Shown: positions 1 through 9,978, counted from the stretch's first letter. The stretch: 64,000 bases of DNA from CBDFLS01 sp965249185 (GCA_965249185.1 CBDFLS010000002.1:248001-312000); one strand, 5' to 3'. The notes: a model not told the origin generated them from the letters alone. Numbers and translations are program-made.

Positions 1-1726
1 CCGGCGCATGCCGAAGCCCAGCGGACAGGGTCTTTAGCAGGCTTCCGCGAAGGGTGGTGCGCAGGTACTCCTGCTCGCGGCTCATGGGATTGGCGAGCCG
101 CAGGGGCTCAGGGCTGCCGGGGCCGAGGGCTTGGGCGTGGTCAAGAGTCGCATGACTCACGAGGCTGTAGGAGATGGTCTCCTGAAGTCCGGCCGCCACC
201 AGGAGCGCCTTCACCCGCTCCCGGAGGGCCCTTTCCGGCTGGGGAATGTGGCTGGGCACGACGCCCCGGAGGGGCTCGCTGGGCACCAAGTCGTAGCCGG
301 TGATACGCGCGACCTCCTCCACCACATCGTCCTCCAGGCCGACATCGCTTCGCCAGTAGGGCGGCGTCACGCTGAGCGCCTCCGGCGAACCGGCGTCGGG
401 CTCACACCGGAAGCCGAGGGAGGTGAGCACCTCCACAACCCGGTCGTGGGGGAAGTCGACGCCGAGGCTCTGCCGCAGCCTCCCATGGGTAAAGCGGATG
501 GGCTGGGGCTCGGCGGAGCCGGGGAAGAGATCGGCCACGCCCCGGGCCGCCCGGCCGCCGGCGGTCTCCAGGACTAGGGCCGTGGCCCGGCGCACCGCCC
601 GCATCGCCATCTCCGGGTGCAGCCCCTTCTCGAAGCGTATGGATGCCTCCGACCGGAGCCGCAGCGCCGCCGCCGTGCGCCTCGTGTTGGTCGCGTCGAA
701 GGTGGCCGACTCCAGGAGCACGTCGGTGGTGGCGTCGGTCATGGCGCTGTTGGCGGCGCCCATGACTCCGGCCAGGCCGATGGCCCGCTCCGGGTCCGCG
801 ATGAGCAGCATGGGGGGACGCAGCGCGTGCTCCTCTTCGTCCAGGGCCAAGAGCCGCTCTCCCTCGTTCGCTACCCGTACCACCACGGTGGACTGGCGGA
901 CCTCGGACAGGTCGAAGGCGTGGAGGGGCTGGCCGTATTCCAGCATCACGTAGTTGGTGACATCCACCACGTTGTTGATGGGCCGCAGCCCCGCCGCCTT
1001 GAGCCGCCGCTGCATCCACGAGGGCGAAGGGCCGACGCGCAGCCCCTGGACGACGGTGGCGGTGTACCGGCGGCACAGCTCCGGGTCGTCGATGCGGATG
1101 GAGGCGAGCTCGCCGACCTCCGGCCCCTCCTGCGGGTACTCCAGCGAAGGCTCGATGACCACGGCGCCGGTGAGCGCCGCCACCTCGTGGGCGACACCGA
1201 GCACCGACAGCAAATCGCCACGGTTGGCCGTCACCTCCAGCTCGAAGAGGTCATCGGAGCCGAGGTAGCCGGCGAGGGGCTGGCCGGCTGGCGCGTCCTG
1301 GGGAAGCTCCAGGATGACGCTGTGGTCATCGCCCAGGCCCAACTCGCGCTCCGAGCAGGCCATGCCCTCCGACACGACGCCCCGGATGGTGGCGGCCGTG
1401 AGCACCGAGCGCTCGCCGGTACGCGGGTCGATGAGCGTTGCGCCGACGCGGGCGAAGGCTACTTTCTGGCCCTCGGCCACGTTAGGGGCGCCGCACACCA
1501 CGGTCAGCACCTCGTTGCCCAGGTCCACGGTGGCCAGTCTGAGGCGGTCGGCGTTGGGGTGAGGCCCCACCTCCACCACGCGGCCCACGAACACGTTGTC
1601 CCACCCGGCGCCGGCGCCCGGAACGTAGGTGGCCTCCAGGCCAGCCATGGTCAGCCGGTGGGCAAGCTCAACCGGGGGCGGCTCCAGCGGGACGTACTCG
1701 CGGAGCCAGGAGAGGGGGACCTTCAT
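1..1726 (-). CDS. pheT: Phenylalanine--tRNA ligase beta subunit, partial (N-terminal ~575 residues)
   Basis: The reading frame is open from an ATG at 1726 to the left window edge, so the C-terminal part lies outside. The N-terminus reads MKVPLSWLREYVPLEPP, the characteristic PheT opening, followed by the tRNA-binding (EMAP/OB-type) region with GGRVVEVGPHPNADRL-like sequence and then the B3/B4 and B5 domains. PheT forms the alpha2-beta2 enzyme with PheS and carries the editing site that hydrolyses Tyr-tRNAPhe. It lies 154 nt downstream of pheS on the same strand and is presumably co-transcribed. The family is about 800 residues long, so roughly 70% is present. Identification is secure; only the 3' end is unseen. 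Confidence 0.93.
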   Translation of the reverse strand, partial: MKVPLSWLREYVPLEPPPVELAHRLTMAGLEATYVPGAGAGWDNVFVGRVVEVGPHPNADRLRLATVDLGNEVLTVVCGAPNVAEGQKVAFARVGATLIDPRTGERSVLTAATIRGVVSEGMACSERELGLGDDHSVILELPQDAPAGQPLAGYLGSDDLFELEVTANRGDLLSVLGVAHEVAALTGAVVIEPSLEYPQEGPEVGELASIRIDDPELCRRYTATVVQGLRVGPSPSWMQRRLKAAGLRPINNVVDVTNYVMLEYGQPLHAFDLSEVRQSTVVVRVANEGERLLALDEEEHALRPPMLLIADPERAIGLAGVMGAANSAMTDATTDVLLESATFDATNTRRTAAALRLRSEASIRFEKGLHPEMAMRAVRRATALVLETAGGRAARGVADLFPGSAEPQPIRFTHGRLRQSLGVDFPHDRVVEVLTSLGFRCEPDAGSPEALSVTPPYWRSDVGLEDDVVEEVARITGYDLVPSEPLRGVVPSHIPQPERALRERVKALLVAAGLQETISYSLVSHATLDHAQALGPGSPEPLRLANPMSREQEYLRTTLRGSLLKTLSAGLRHAP

Positions 1727-1823
1727 AGGGGCGTCACGAGTGCAAGGGGAATCGGTAGCTCATGGACGGCGGCTTGCCCAGTATAGCAGACCAGGGTGCA
1801 ATCCTGGACCCAGCAGGGTGCGA

Positions 1824-1855
1824 CCCTTCCCTTCGACTGCGCTCAGGGTGAGCGG
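1824..1855. repeat. Candidate interspersed short repeat between pheS and pheT
   Basis: The segment contains CCCTTCGACTGCGCTCAGGG followed by TGAGCGG. Nearly identical CCTTCGAC...GCTCAGG blocks are widespread interspersed repeats in many environmental bacterial genomes (my recollection). It sits in the non-coding pheS-pheT spacer and is the only copy I see here. It could form a weak hairpin, CCTTCGA/GCTCAGG-type. Function unknown. Confidence 0.4.
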
Positions 1856-1880
1856 TTGAGGGGAGGCCGAGCACGGTTTC

Positions 1881-2948
1881 CTACGCGAACTGGCGGAGGA
1901 AGCGGATGTCGTTGCCGTAGAAGAGGCGGATGTCGTCGATGCCGTACTTGAGCATGGCGATGCGCTCCGGCCCCATGCCGAAGGCGAAGCCGGTGTAGAC
2001 GTCGGGGTCGTAGCCGACGCCCCGCAGGACGTTGGGGTGCACCATACCCGCGCCCATGATCTCGATCCAGCCCGAGCCGCGGCAGATGCGGCAGCCGTCG
2101 TCGCCACGGCCGTCGCAGGCGAAGCAGTCGATGGACATGTCGACCCCAGGCTCCACGAAGGGGAAGTAGTCGCACCGGAACCGCACCCGGCGCTGGGCGC
2201 CGAACATGCGGCGGGCGAACTCGTAGAGGGTGTGCTTCAGGTTGGCGAAGCTGATGCCCACGTCCACGGCCAGCCCTTCCACCTGGTAGAACTGGGACTC
2301 GTGGGTGGGGTCCGTGGCCTCGTATCGGTAGCACTTGCCGGGCACAAGCACGCGCACCGGTCCGCCCGCGGCGGCCTCCATGACCCGCGCCTGCATGGGC
2401 GAGGTGTGGGTGCGGAGGAGCATGGGGTACTCGCCCTGGGCGTCGGGCTCGTCCACCCACAGCGTGTTCCACATGTCCCGCGCCGGGTGGTCCTTGGGGA
2501 TGTTGAGCTTCTCGAAGTTGTAGAGGTCCCACTCAACCTCGGGCCCCTCGACCACCTGGAAGCCCATGGCCACGAAGATATCGCAGATCTCCTGGAGCAC
2601 GAGGGAGGTGGGATGGAAGCGCCCGAGCTCCGCCGCGCGGGCGGGAAGCGAGATGTCGATGCGGTCGGCCGCTAGGCCCTCCAGCGCCGCGCCCTCGAGC
2701 GCCGCTTTCCGCTGGGCCAGACGCTCCTCCAGCAGCCCCTTCACCTGGTTGCCGGCGGCGCCCACGGTGCGACGCGCCTCGGGCGAAAGGGTGGGCAGGT
2801 TGCGCAGCACCTGGGTGACCTTGCCGCCGCGCCCCAGATAGGCGATACGCCAGCGCTCCAGGGCATCGCCATCCTGGGCGGCGTCGAGCTCCCGCAGCGC
2901 GCCCGCGCGGAGGCCGTCCAGGTTTCTGAGGTGGGAGTCGGTGGTCAT
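1881..2948 (-). CDS. pheS: Phenylalanine--tRNA ligase alpha subunit
   Basis: A 355-residue protein of the normal PheS length. It has an N-terminal coiled-coil arm for tRNA contact (about residues 1-90) and then the class II aminoacyl-tRNA synthetase core. Visible motifs are HPTSLVLQEICDIFVAMGFQ, GPEVEWDLYNFEKLNIPKDH (motif 1 region), TDPTHESQFYQVEG (motif 2 region) and the C-terminal GMGPERIAMLKYGIDDIR (motif 3). It activates phenylalanine and forms the catalytic half of PheST. The start ATG at 2948 lies about 40 nt downstream of a well-formed promoter (2996-3025). First gene of the pheS-pheT operon. Confidence 0.96.
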   Translation of the reverse strand: MTTDSHLRNLDGLRAGALRELDAAQDGDALERWRIAYLGRGGKVTQVLRNLPTLSPEARRTVGAAGNQVKGLLEERLAQRKAALEGAALEGLAADRIDISLPARAAELGRFHPTSLVLQEICDIFVAMGFQVVEGPEVEWDLYNFEKLNIPKDHPARDMWNTLWVDEPDAQGEYPMLLRTHTSPMQARVMEAAAGGPVRVLVPGKCYRYEATDPTHESQFYQVEGLAVDVGISFANLKHTLYEFARRMFGAQRRVRFRCDYFPFVEPGVDMSIDCFACDGRGDDGCRICRGSGWIEIMGAGMVHPNVLRGVGYDPDVYTGFAFGMGPERIAMLKYGIDDIRLFYGNDIRFLRQFA

Positions 2949-2995
2949 GGGTGATTCGCCGGCAGTCGCCGCGCCGCGCCGGAGACGGACGATTG

Positions 2996-3025
2996 ATTAT
3001 AGTTACGCGGCGCGAAGGGGGTCAA
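2996..3025 (-). promoter_or_regulatory. Promoter of pheST
   Basis: On the minus strand a TTGACC -35 box (3025-3020) is separated by 18 nt from a perfect TATAAT -10 box (3001-2996). Predicted transcription start is near 2989, giving a leader of about 40 nt before the pheS ATG. Among the better sigma-70-type promoters in the window. Confidence 0.7.
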
Positions 3026-3095
3026 GGCGAGAGGGATGCATATTTACGGCGCACGGTGATCCGGTCGAGCGCCCGCCGGCAACACGCTCCGGTGC

Positions 3096-3101
3096 TATCA
3101 T
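3096..3101 (+). promoter_or_regulatory. -10 box giving a predicted leaderless rdgB transcript
   Basis: TATCAT is followed by exactly 6 nt and then the GTG at 3108. Transcription would start on or beside the G of the start codon, so no ribosome-binding site is possible or needed. None is visible. This spacing supports GTG 3108 as the start. Confidence 0.55.
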
Positions 3102-3107
3102 GGGCGC

Positions 3108-3718
3108 GTGGAAGAAGCTACGCTGCTCATCGCCACGAACAACCCGCACAAGCGGGCCGAGCTCCAGCGGCTGCTGGGCGCCCTTCCCTACCGGGTCGTG
3201 ACACCACGGGACCTCGGGCTGAAGCTGGAGGTGACCGAGGATGGCACCACGTACGCCGAGAACGCCACGCTGAAGGCGCGGGCCTTCGCCCATGCCAGCG
3301 GCATGCTCTCGCTGGCCGACGACTCGGGGATCGAGGTGGCGGCGCTGGACGGGCGTCCCGGCATACACTCGGCGCGGTACGGCGGTCCGGAGGCGTCGGA
3401 CGAGGACCGCGTGGTGCTGCTGCTCCAGGAGCTGCGCGACGTGCCCTGGGAGGCGCGCGGCTGCCACTTCGTGGCCTCCATCGCGCTGGCGTGGCCGGAG
3501 GGCCGGCTGGAGACGTTTGAAGGCGCGTGCGAGGGTATGGTAGCCTGGGAGCCAGTGGGGGACAACGGGTTCGGCTACGACCCCATCTTTCACAGCCCGG
3601 AGCACCGGATGACCGTGGCCCAGATGCCCCCCGAGATGAAGGACGGCATGAGCCACCGGGGACGAGCGGTCCGCCAAGCCGCCGGGCTCCTGCGAAACAT
3701 CGCATCCACCGCACACCT

Positions 3719-3722
<4 letters not shown>
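3108..3722 (+). CDS. rdgB: XTP/dITP diphosphatase (RdgB/HAM1 family)
   Basis: A 204-residue protein of normal family length. It opens with LLIATNNPHKRAELQRLL (substrate-binding T/SxNxxK motif) and contains LADDSGIEVAALDGRPGIHSARYGG (catalytic acidic DDSG motif) and GFGYDPIFHSPEHRMTVAQM (base-recognition loop). It hydrolyses non-canonical purine triphosphates (ITP, dITP, XTP) to monophosphates and so cleans the nucleotide pool. The GTG start is fixed by an upstream -10 box ending 6 nt before it. The stop overlaps the moaA ATG by 4 nt (ATGA), so moaA translation is probably coupled. Cytoplasmic. Confidence 0.94.
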
Positions 3723-4744
<1,022 letters not shown>

Positions 4745-4774
4745 GGCGCCTCGGCGGGTGAGGCGGACGTACTC

Positions 4775-5680
4775 ATGCTGGACGTTTACACCGACGGCTC
4801 GTGCCTCAACAACCCCGGCCCCGGCGGCTGGGCCGCCATCCTTGTGCGCCCGAGCGGCCCGGAGCGCCTCTCCGGCGGCGAGCCCGACACCACGAATAAC
4901 CGGATGGAGCTGACGGCGGCCGTCAAGGGGCTGGAGGCGGCTCCGCCTTCGGCCCAGGTGACCGTCCACAGCGACAGCACGTACCTGATCAATACGATGA
5001 CCAGAGGCTGGAAGCGGCGCGTGAACCAGGACCTGTGGGGGCAGCTCGATGCCCTGGTCGAGGGCCGGCGGGTGCGCTGGCACTGGGTCAAGGGGCACGC
5101 CGGCGACCCGTGGAACGAGGAGGCGGACCGGCTGGCCGTCGCGGCCATGCAGGCCGCCGCAGGAGCGGTGGCGCCAGACTCCAGCAGCGCGACCCTCACG
5201 CACCTGAACGCCCAGGGCGAAGCGCGGATGGTGGACGTGAGCGCCAAGCCCGACACGGTGCGCACCGCCGTGGCCCAGGGAGTCGTGGCCATGCGGCCGG
5301 AGACGCTGGCGCTGGTCCTGCAAGGCAAGATGGAGAAGGGGGACGTCTTCACGGTGGCGCGTCTGGCGGGCATCGCCGCCGCCAAACGCACGTGGGACCT
5401 GATCCCCCTGGCCCACCAGGTGCCGCTGAGCCACGTGAGCGTGGAGTTTCAGTCGGACGCAGGCAGGGGGCTGGTGACGATCACAGCCACGACGCGCACC
5501 ACGGCCAAGACGGGCGTGGAGATGGAGGCGCTCACCGCCGTCAGCATCGGCGCCCTGACGGTCTACGACATGTGCAAGGCGGTGGACCGGGGCATGAGGG
5601 TGCTGGACGTGCGGCTCCTGGAGAAGCGCGGCGGACAGCGCGGAGACTTCCGGGGCGAGAGCGCGACCCTGGACCCGTAG
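4775..5680 (+). CDS. Ribonuclease HI - cyclic pyranopterin monophosphate synthase (MoaC) fusion
   Basis: One 301-residue frame holds two complete enzymes. Residues 1-125 are RNase HI: D7 in YTDGS, E45 in NNRMELTA, D67 in HSDSTY, H108 and D118 in EEADRL form the DEDD site. After a short linker, residues 140-301 are MoaC: LTHLNAQGEARMVDVSAK, PLAH at 211-214, GVEMEALTA (247-255) and YDMCKAVD with K268. MoaC makes cPMP from the MoaA product; RNase HI cuts RNA in RNA-DNA hybrids. It follows moaA by 30 nt, so the MoaC half has its pathway partner. The MoaC PLCH cysteine is Ala here. Whether the protein stays fused in the cell is unknown. Confidence 0.93.
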   Translation: MLDVYTDGSCLNNPGPGGWAAILVRPSGPERLSGGEPDTTNNRMELTAAVKGLEAAPPSAQVTVHSDSTYLINTMTRGWKRRVNQDLWGQLDALVEGRRVRWHWVKGHAGDPWNEEADRLAVAAMQAAAGAVAPDSSSATLTHLNAQGEARMVDVSAKPDTVRTAVAQGVVAMRPETLALVLQGKMEKGDVFTVARLAGIAAAKRTWDLIPLAHQVPLSHVSVEFQSDAGRGLVTITATTRTTAKTGVEMEALTAVSIGALTVYDMCKAVDRGMRVLDVRLLEKRGGQRGDFRGESATLDP

Positions 5681-5715
5681 CCCACACGCGCCGAGAAGAG
5701 CGGCGGCCGACCGGC

Positions 5716-6114
5716 CTACGCCCTCGCCGAGAAGTACTCCAGCATCGGGTCGAAGTAGCTATCCACCCACCCTTGGCGGTAGTCATCGCCCTGGCCGTCG
5801 GGAAGGTTCGCGTGGACCAAGGTGAGCCTGGTCCCGTCCTCCGTCTCCTCCAGCAGCACCTCCAGCGTAGAGTCGGCGCTGCCATCCGGGAAGTCTGACG
5901 TGCGCCACGTCTGGACGATGCGCCGGTGGGGCTCGAGCTCGACCGTGACGCCCTCGATGTAGCCGTCCCACGCGGTGAACTTACCGCCCACGCGCGGGTC
6001 CACCTCCGCCTCGCCGCCGGTGAACGCGGTGTGCTCATCGCTGCTCAGCCACGCCTCATACACCCGCCGGGGCGGTGCGGGAAGGGTGGCCGATACCTCG
6101 AACGACTCCGCCAT
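5716..6114 (-). CDS. SRPBCC / AHSA1-domain protein
   Basis: 132 residues from ATG 6114, chosen because GAAGAGGAG lies just upstream and the domain begins directly (FEVSATLPAPPRRVYEAWLSS). Family hallmarks include the helix-grip start, GGKFTAWDGYIEG and LEPHRRIVQTWRTSDFP, with the C-terminal helix GWVDSYFDPMLEYF. Such Activator-of-Hsp90 homology/START-like proteins bind hydrophobic ligands; most bacterial members have no known substrate. It is convergent with the rnhA-moaC gene and divergent from the helicase. A longer frame reaches 6213 but lacks a better start. Confidence 0.85.
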   Translation of the reverse strand: MAESFEVSATLPAPPRRVYEAWLSSDEHTAFTGGEAEVDPRVGGKFTAWDGYIEGVTVELEPHRRIVQTWRTSDFPDGSADSTLEVLLEETEDGTRLTLVHANLPDGQGDDYRQGWVDSYFDPMLEYFSARA

Positions 6115-6232
6115 CCGCGCTCCTCTTCCGGGCCGAGGCCCGGTGTTATTCAACACTAACGCCGGACTCCGCGCAAACCGGTCACGGTAGCACATGCACC
6201 GGCCTATCCCCAAAAGCCGCCAAACGCCCTGC

Positions 6233-6238
6233 TATAAT
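6233..6238 (+). promoter_or_regulatory. -10 box giving a predicted leaderless helicase transcript
   Basis: A perfect TATAAT is followed by exactly 6 nt and then the ATG at 6245, so +1 would be the A of the start codon. No Shine-Dalgarno sequence is present. Same geometry as at rdgB (3096) and the nucleotidyltransferase (11379). Confidence 0.6.
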
Positions 6239-6244
6239 CCCCCC

Positions 6245-8485
6245 ATGGCGACCCGCGACTCGCTCCTCGAGGGGCTGAACCCCGACCAACGCCAGGCCGT
6301 CGAGCATATCGACGGCCCGTTGCTCATCGTGGCGGGCCCCGGGAGCGGCAAGACGCGGGTCATCACCCACCGGATCGCCTACCTGGTGCGGACCGCCGGG
6401 ATCTCGCCCCGCCGCATCTCCGCCGTCACCTTCACCAACCGGGCGGCCCGGGAGATGCAGGGGCGGCTGGAGAGGCTGATGGGGCCGCGGGCCAAGCAGT
6501 TGGCCGCCGGCACCTTCCACGCCCTCTGCGCCTCCATCCTGCGCCGCGATGGCGAGGCGGCGGGGATACCCACCGATTTCGTCATCTTCGATGGTGACGA
6601 CCAGGTAGAGCTGGTGAAACGCGCCATGGAGGCCGCGGACATAGACCCCAAGAAGTTTCCTCCCCGGGGCATCCTTTCCGCTATCTCCTGGGCCAAGTCC
6701 CAGCTCATGGCCCCCCAGGACTACCTGCTCACGGGCCGCAGCTACTACGACGAGATCGCCCAGCGGGTGTACACCTCCTATCAGGAGATGCTGCAACGCA
6801 ACAGAGCGCTCGACTTCGACGACCTCCTCTCGAAGACGGTGGGCCTGCTCCGCCAGGCGCCGGAGGTGCGGGCGAAGTACCAGGAGCGCTTCGTTCACCT
6901 GATGGTGGACGAGTTTCAGGACACCAATATCGCCCAGTACCAGCTCGCCCGGGAGCTGGCCGGGAAGCACCTCAACATCTGCGTGGTGGGGGACCCGGAC
7001 CAGTCCATCTACTCCTGGCGCAACGCAGACCTGCGGAACATCCTCAGCTTCCAGAAAGACTACCCCCAGGCCACGGTGATCAATCTGGACCAGAGCTACC
7101 GCTCCACCAAAACGATCCTGGAGGCGGCCCGCCAACTCATCGCCGCCAACACGAAGCGCCTGGACCAGGAGCTGTGGACGGAGAACGTCCAGGGCCAGCC
7201 CATCGTGGTGAGCGAGGCGTTCAACGAGGAGGAGGAGGCGCAGCTCGTGCTCCAGGAGGTGCGCGACCTGTGCGACGGCGAGGGCTACCACCTGCGCGAC
7301 TGTGTGGTGGCCTATCGCGTCAACGCCCAATCGCGCGCGCTGGAGGAGGCTTGTCTGCGCTACGGGGTGCCGTACAAGCTGATCGGAGGCGTCCGCTTCT
7401 ACCAGCGCCGTGAGGTGAAGGACGTGCTCGCCTACCTCCGTTTGATCCAGGACCCCTACGACGAGGTGAGCCTGACGCGGGTCATCAATGTGCCGCCGCG
7501 GGGCATCGGCAAGCGCACGGTGGACGACCTGGCCCGTCGGGCATCCAGCCTGAACCTGCCCATGTACACGACGCTCCAGGCGCTGGAGGAGAGCGGCAAG
7601 GCCGGACCCACGGTTGGCAACCCCCTTGGCGGGCGCCAGACCCAGGCCCTCACCGACTTCTTGCGCCTTCTGAATGGCCTGATGGATGCCGCCGGCTCCA
7701 TGGACCTCCCCCACCTGGTGGAAGAGGTGATGGAGCGGACGGGCTACCGCCGGCACCTGCTGGAGTCCGACGACCGCGACGCGGAGGAGCGGCTGGACAA
7801 CTTACGCGAGCTTCAGGGCGTGTCCGCCGACCACACGGATTCCCCCGCCCGCAAGACACTGCCGTCCTTCCTGGAGAACGCCGCTCTCATGTCCGACCAG
7901 GACTCGCTGACCGAGGACGAGCAGGAGTACCTCACGCTGATCACACTTCACCAGATCAAGGGGCTGGAGTACCCGGTGGTGTTCATGGTGGGAATGGAGG
8001 AGAACGTGCTGCCCCATGTGCGTTCCATGGAAGACGCGGACCAGCTCGAGGAGGAACGGCGGCTGGCCTATGTGGGCATGACGCGGGCCAAGGAGCGGCT
8101 CTACCTGTTCCGCGCCTTCACCCGGCGGCTCATGGGCATGGGCCGGCCCAACCTCCCATCGCGGTTCCTCAGCGAGATCCCGGAGCACCTGCTCACGCGC
8201 CTCGGCCGCGACAAGGTCGGAGCCGGCACGGTGGCATACGACCGCTGGAGCACGCCCAGCTCGCAGACCAGCCCGGCTCCGTCCGCGCAGCCCTTCAAGG
8301 CGGGCCAGCCCTTCAAGGCCGGACAGAAAGTGGTCCACACGCACTTCGGGCAGGGCATCGTGGTCGAGTGCCGCCCCACCGACGCCGACTTCGAGATCAC
8401 GGTGGCGTTCAAGGGCAACTCCGGCATCAAGCGGCTGCTCCACAGCCTCGCCAAGCTCCAGGAGCAGGGCCAGGCCGTGCCGTGA
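6245..8485 (+). CDS. pcrA: ATP-dependent DNA helicase PcrA/UvrD (SF1A)
   Basis: 746 residues from the leaderless ATG at 6245. The Q-motif region LNPDQRQAV is followed by Walker A GPGSGKT (residues 31-37), motif II VDEFQDTN, motif III GDPDQSIYSWR, motif IV LDQSYRST, motif V TLHQIKGLEYPVVF and motif VI RRLAYVGMTRAKERLYL. The C-terminus carries the PcrA/UvrD tudor-like RNA-polymerase-contacting domain (VVHTHFGQGIV). It unwinds DNA 3'-5' in repair and in clearing replication-transcription conflicts. A short duplicated QPFKAG segment precedes the tudor-like domain. The stop overlaps the next start (GTGA). Confidence 0.95.
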   Translation: MATRDSLLEGLNPDQRQAVEHIDGPLLIVAGPGSGKTRVITHRIAYLVRTAGISPRRISAVTFTNRAAREMQGRLERLMGPRAKQLAAGTFHALCASILRRDGEAAGIPTDFVIFDGDDQVELVKRAMEAADIDPKKFPPRGILSAISWAKSQLMAPQDYLLTGRSYYDEIAQRVYTSYQEMLQRNRALDFDDLLSKTVGLLRQAPEVRAKYQERFVHLMVDEFQDTNIAQYQLARELAGKHLNICVVGDPDQSIYSWRNADLRNILSFQKDYPQATVINLDQSYRSTKTILEAARQLIAANTKRLDQELWTENVQGQPIVVSEAFNEEEEAQLVLQEVRDLCDGEGYHLRDCVVAYRVNAQSRALEEACLRYGVPYKLIGGVRFYQRREVKDVLAYLRLIQDPYDEVSLTRVINVPPRGIGKRTVDDLARRASSLNLPMYTTLQALEESGKAGPTVGNPLGGRQTQALTDFLRLLNGLMDAAGSMDLPHLVEEVMERTGYRRHLLESDDRDAEERLDNLRELQGVSADHTDSPARKTLPSFLENAALMSDQDSLTEDEQEYLTLITLHQIKGLEYPVVFMVGMEENVLPHVRSMEDADQLEEERRLAYVGMTRAKERLYLFRAFTRRLMGMGRPNLPSRFLSEIPEHLLTRLGRDKVGAGTVAYDRWSTPSSQTSPAPSAQPFKAGQPFKAGQKVVHTHFGQGIVVECRPTDADFEITVAFKGNSGIKRLLHSLAKLQEQGQAVP

Positions 8486-9231
8486 CCCAGTCCACCGGTC
8501 CCCTGGAGCTCTCTATCGTTATCCCCGCCTACAACGAGGCGGAGCGCATTCGGCCCACCCTGGAGGAGTACACGGCCCATTTCAGCGCTCTCTACGGCGA
8601 CGCGTTCGAGATAGTGGTGGTGCTGAACGGGTGCACCGACGGCACGCGCTCGGTGGTGGAGGAGCTGATGACGGACTCACCTCAGCTCCGGCTCGTGGAG
8701 TTCGCGGAGCCCTTGGGCAAAGGGGGGGCCATCTGGGAGGGGCTCGGCGCCAGCACCGGAAGCCGGCTCGCCTTTGTGGACGCGGACAATATGGTCAGGG
8801 CGCCCGAAACGGAGAAGCTGCTCCATGAGCTTGACCGCTTCGACCTGGCCATCGCCTCTCGTTTTGGACCGGGCGCCTCCAGAGGACAGACCCATCCGTT
8901 GCTGCGGCGGATCGCCAGCAAGGCGGTACGGAGCTGGACGGGCATGCTCCTGGGACTGCCCTTCCACGATACGCAATGCGGGTCCAAGGCCTTCAGGGCT
9001 GTCGCGTGGCAAGCCATAGCGCCACACGTCCACGAGCGGGGCTGGGCCTTCGACCTGGACGTCCTCGCTTCCGCCACGAGGCTGGGCCTGACGGTTGCGG
9101 AGGTGCCGGTAGAGTGGCACCACGTAGCGGAGGGCTCGAAAGTGCAGCTCTGGAAGGCAGGGCCGCAGCTCCTCCTGGCGACGCTCCGCATCCGCCGCAG
9201 ACGGCCGAAACAGGCTTCCGGCGCTTCTTAG
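8482..9231 (+). CDS. Family 2 glycosyltransferase (DPM1/DPG synthase-like)
   Basis: 249 residues from GTG 8482, which overlaps the helicase stop in GTGA. GT-A fold motifs: LSIVIPAYNEAERI, the nucleotide-binding VVLNGCTDGT, and DxD-like FVDADN. These are followed by RFGPGASRGQTHPLLRRIASK and the acceptor-side FHDTQCGSKAFR, as in polyprenyl-phosphate glycosyltransferases. No strong C-terminal membrane helix is seen, so it probably acts on the cytoplasmic face of the membrane. Likely product is a polyprenyl-phosphate sugar; the sugar is unknown. Confidence 0.87.
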   Translation: MTQSTGPLELSIVIPAYNEAERIRPTLEEYTAHFSALYGDAFEIVVVLNGCTDGTRSVVEELMTDSPQLRLVEFAEPLGKGGAIWEGLGASTGSRLAFVDADNMVRAPETEKLLHELDRFDLAIASRFGPGASRGQTHPLLRRIASKAVRSWTGMLLGLPFHDTQCGSKAFRAVAWQAIAPHVHERGWAFDLDVLASATRLGLTVAEVPVEWHHVAEGSKVQLWKAGPQLLLATLRIRRRRPKQASGAS

Positions 9232-9237
9232 AAGCGG

Positions 9238-9978
9238 CTAGCGCGACGAGCCACGTAGCCGCCGCGCCCCCTTCCAGCCCAGCAGCCGCACGCACAGCCG
9301 GGCCAGCTCGATTCCCTCCCGGGCGCTGGCCTTGGAGCGCCCTCCCATACGGTCGCGGAAGGTAATTGGCCACTCGTAGATGAGGAGGCCAGGTTCTGTC
9401 GCCATCACCTCCACCAAGAACTTGAAGCCCCTCGCCGAGAAGCGGGTGGGCATCTCCTGGAGGACGGCCCGGCGGCAGACCACGAACCCGCTGAGAATGT
9501 CTCTGGCGGGGAGCCGGAGCAGGGCCCGCGCGGCAACGGTGACGACCCGGCTCGTCACCCGCCGGAGAAACGGCCAGTTCTCGATACCGGCGCCGGCGAC
9601 GTACCGGGAGCCGATGACGAGGTCGAATCCTTCTTGCGCCTTGGCGAGCATCCCCGGCACATGCGCCGGATCGTGGGAGAGGTCGGCGTCCATGACGCAC
9701 ACGTATGCGCCCCGGGCTTCGGCCACTCCTTCAAAGACCGCGCCGGCGAGGCCACGCTTGCCCGGACGGGACCTGAGCCGTAGGCGTGCGTCGGCGGAGA
9801 CCAGCCGCTGGACCAGCTCGCCGGTGCCATCGGGGCTAGAGTCGTCGACAACGATGACTTCCAGGGGTATGCCATCGAGGGCTTCCAGCAGGCGTCCGAG
9901 CAGGACTTCGATACTCTCGCGCTCGTTGTAGGTGGGAAGGACGACGGAGAGGAGCGGCGGACGCGAGGCATCGGGCAT
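9238..9978 (-). CDS. Family 2 glycosyltransferase, polyprenol-phosphate mannosyltransferase-like
   Basis: 246 residues from ATG 9978; an alternative in-frame ATG is at 10035. Motifs: LSVVLPTYNERESI, VIVVDDSSPDGTGEL, CVMDADLSHDP (DxD metal site), GSRYVAGAGIENWPFLRRVTSR and DILSGFVVCRRAVL. All are typical of DPM1/Ppm1-type enzymes that transfer a sugar from an NDP-sugar to polyprenyl phosphate. There is no C-terminal GtrA or transmembrane domain. The gene lies downstream of the geranylgeranyl-reductase-like flavoprotein on the same strand, suggesting shared polyprenyl-lipid metabolism. It converges with the preceding glycosyltransferase, with only 6 nt between stops. Confidence 0.87.
   Translation of the reverse strand: MPDASRPPLLSVVLPTYNERESIEVLLGRLLEALDGIPLEVIVVDDSSPDGTGELVQRLVSADARLRLRSRPGKRGLAGAVFEGVAEARGAYVCVMDADLSHDPAHVPGMLAKAQEGFDLVIGSRYVAGAGIENWPFLRRVTSRVVTVAARALLRLPARDILSGFVVCRRAVLQEMPTRFSARGFKFLVEVMATEPGLLIYEWPITFRDRMGGRSKASAREGIELARLCVRLLGWKGARRLRGSSR

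Noticed and set aside
6182..7756. Minus-strand 524-codon frame opposite the helicase
   Set aside because: Reverse complement of helicase motifs only; composition is atypical.
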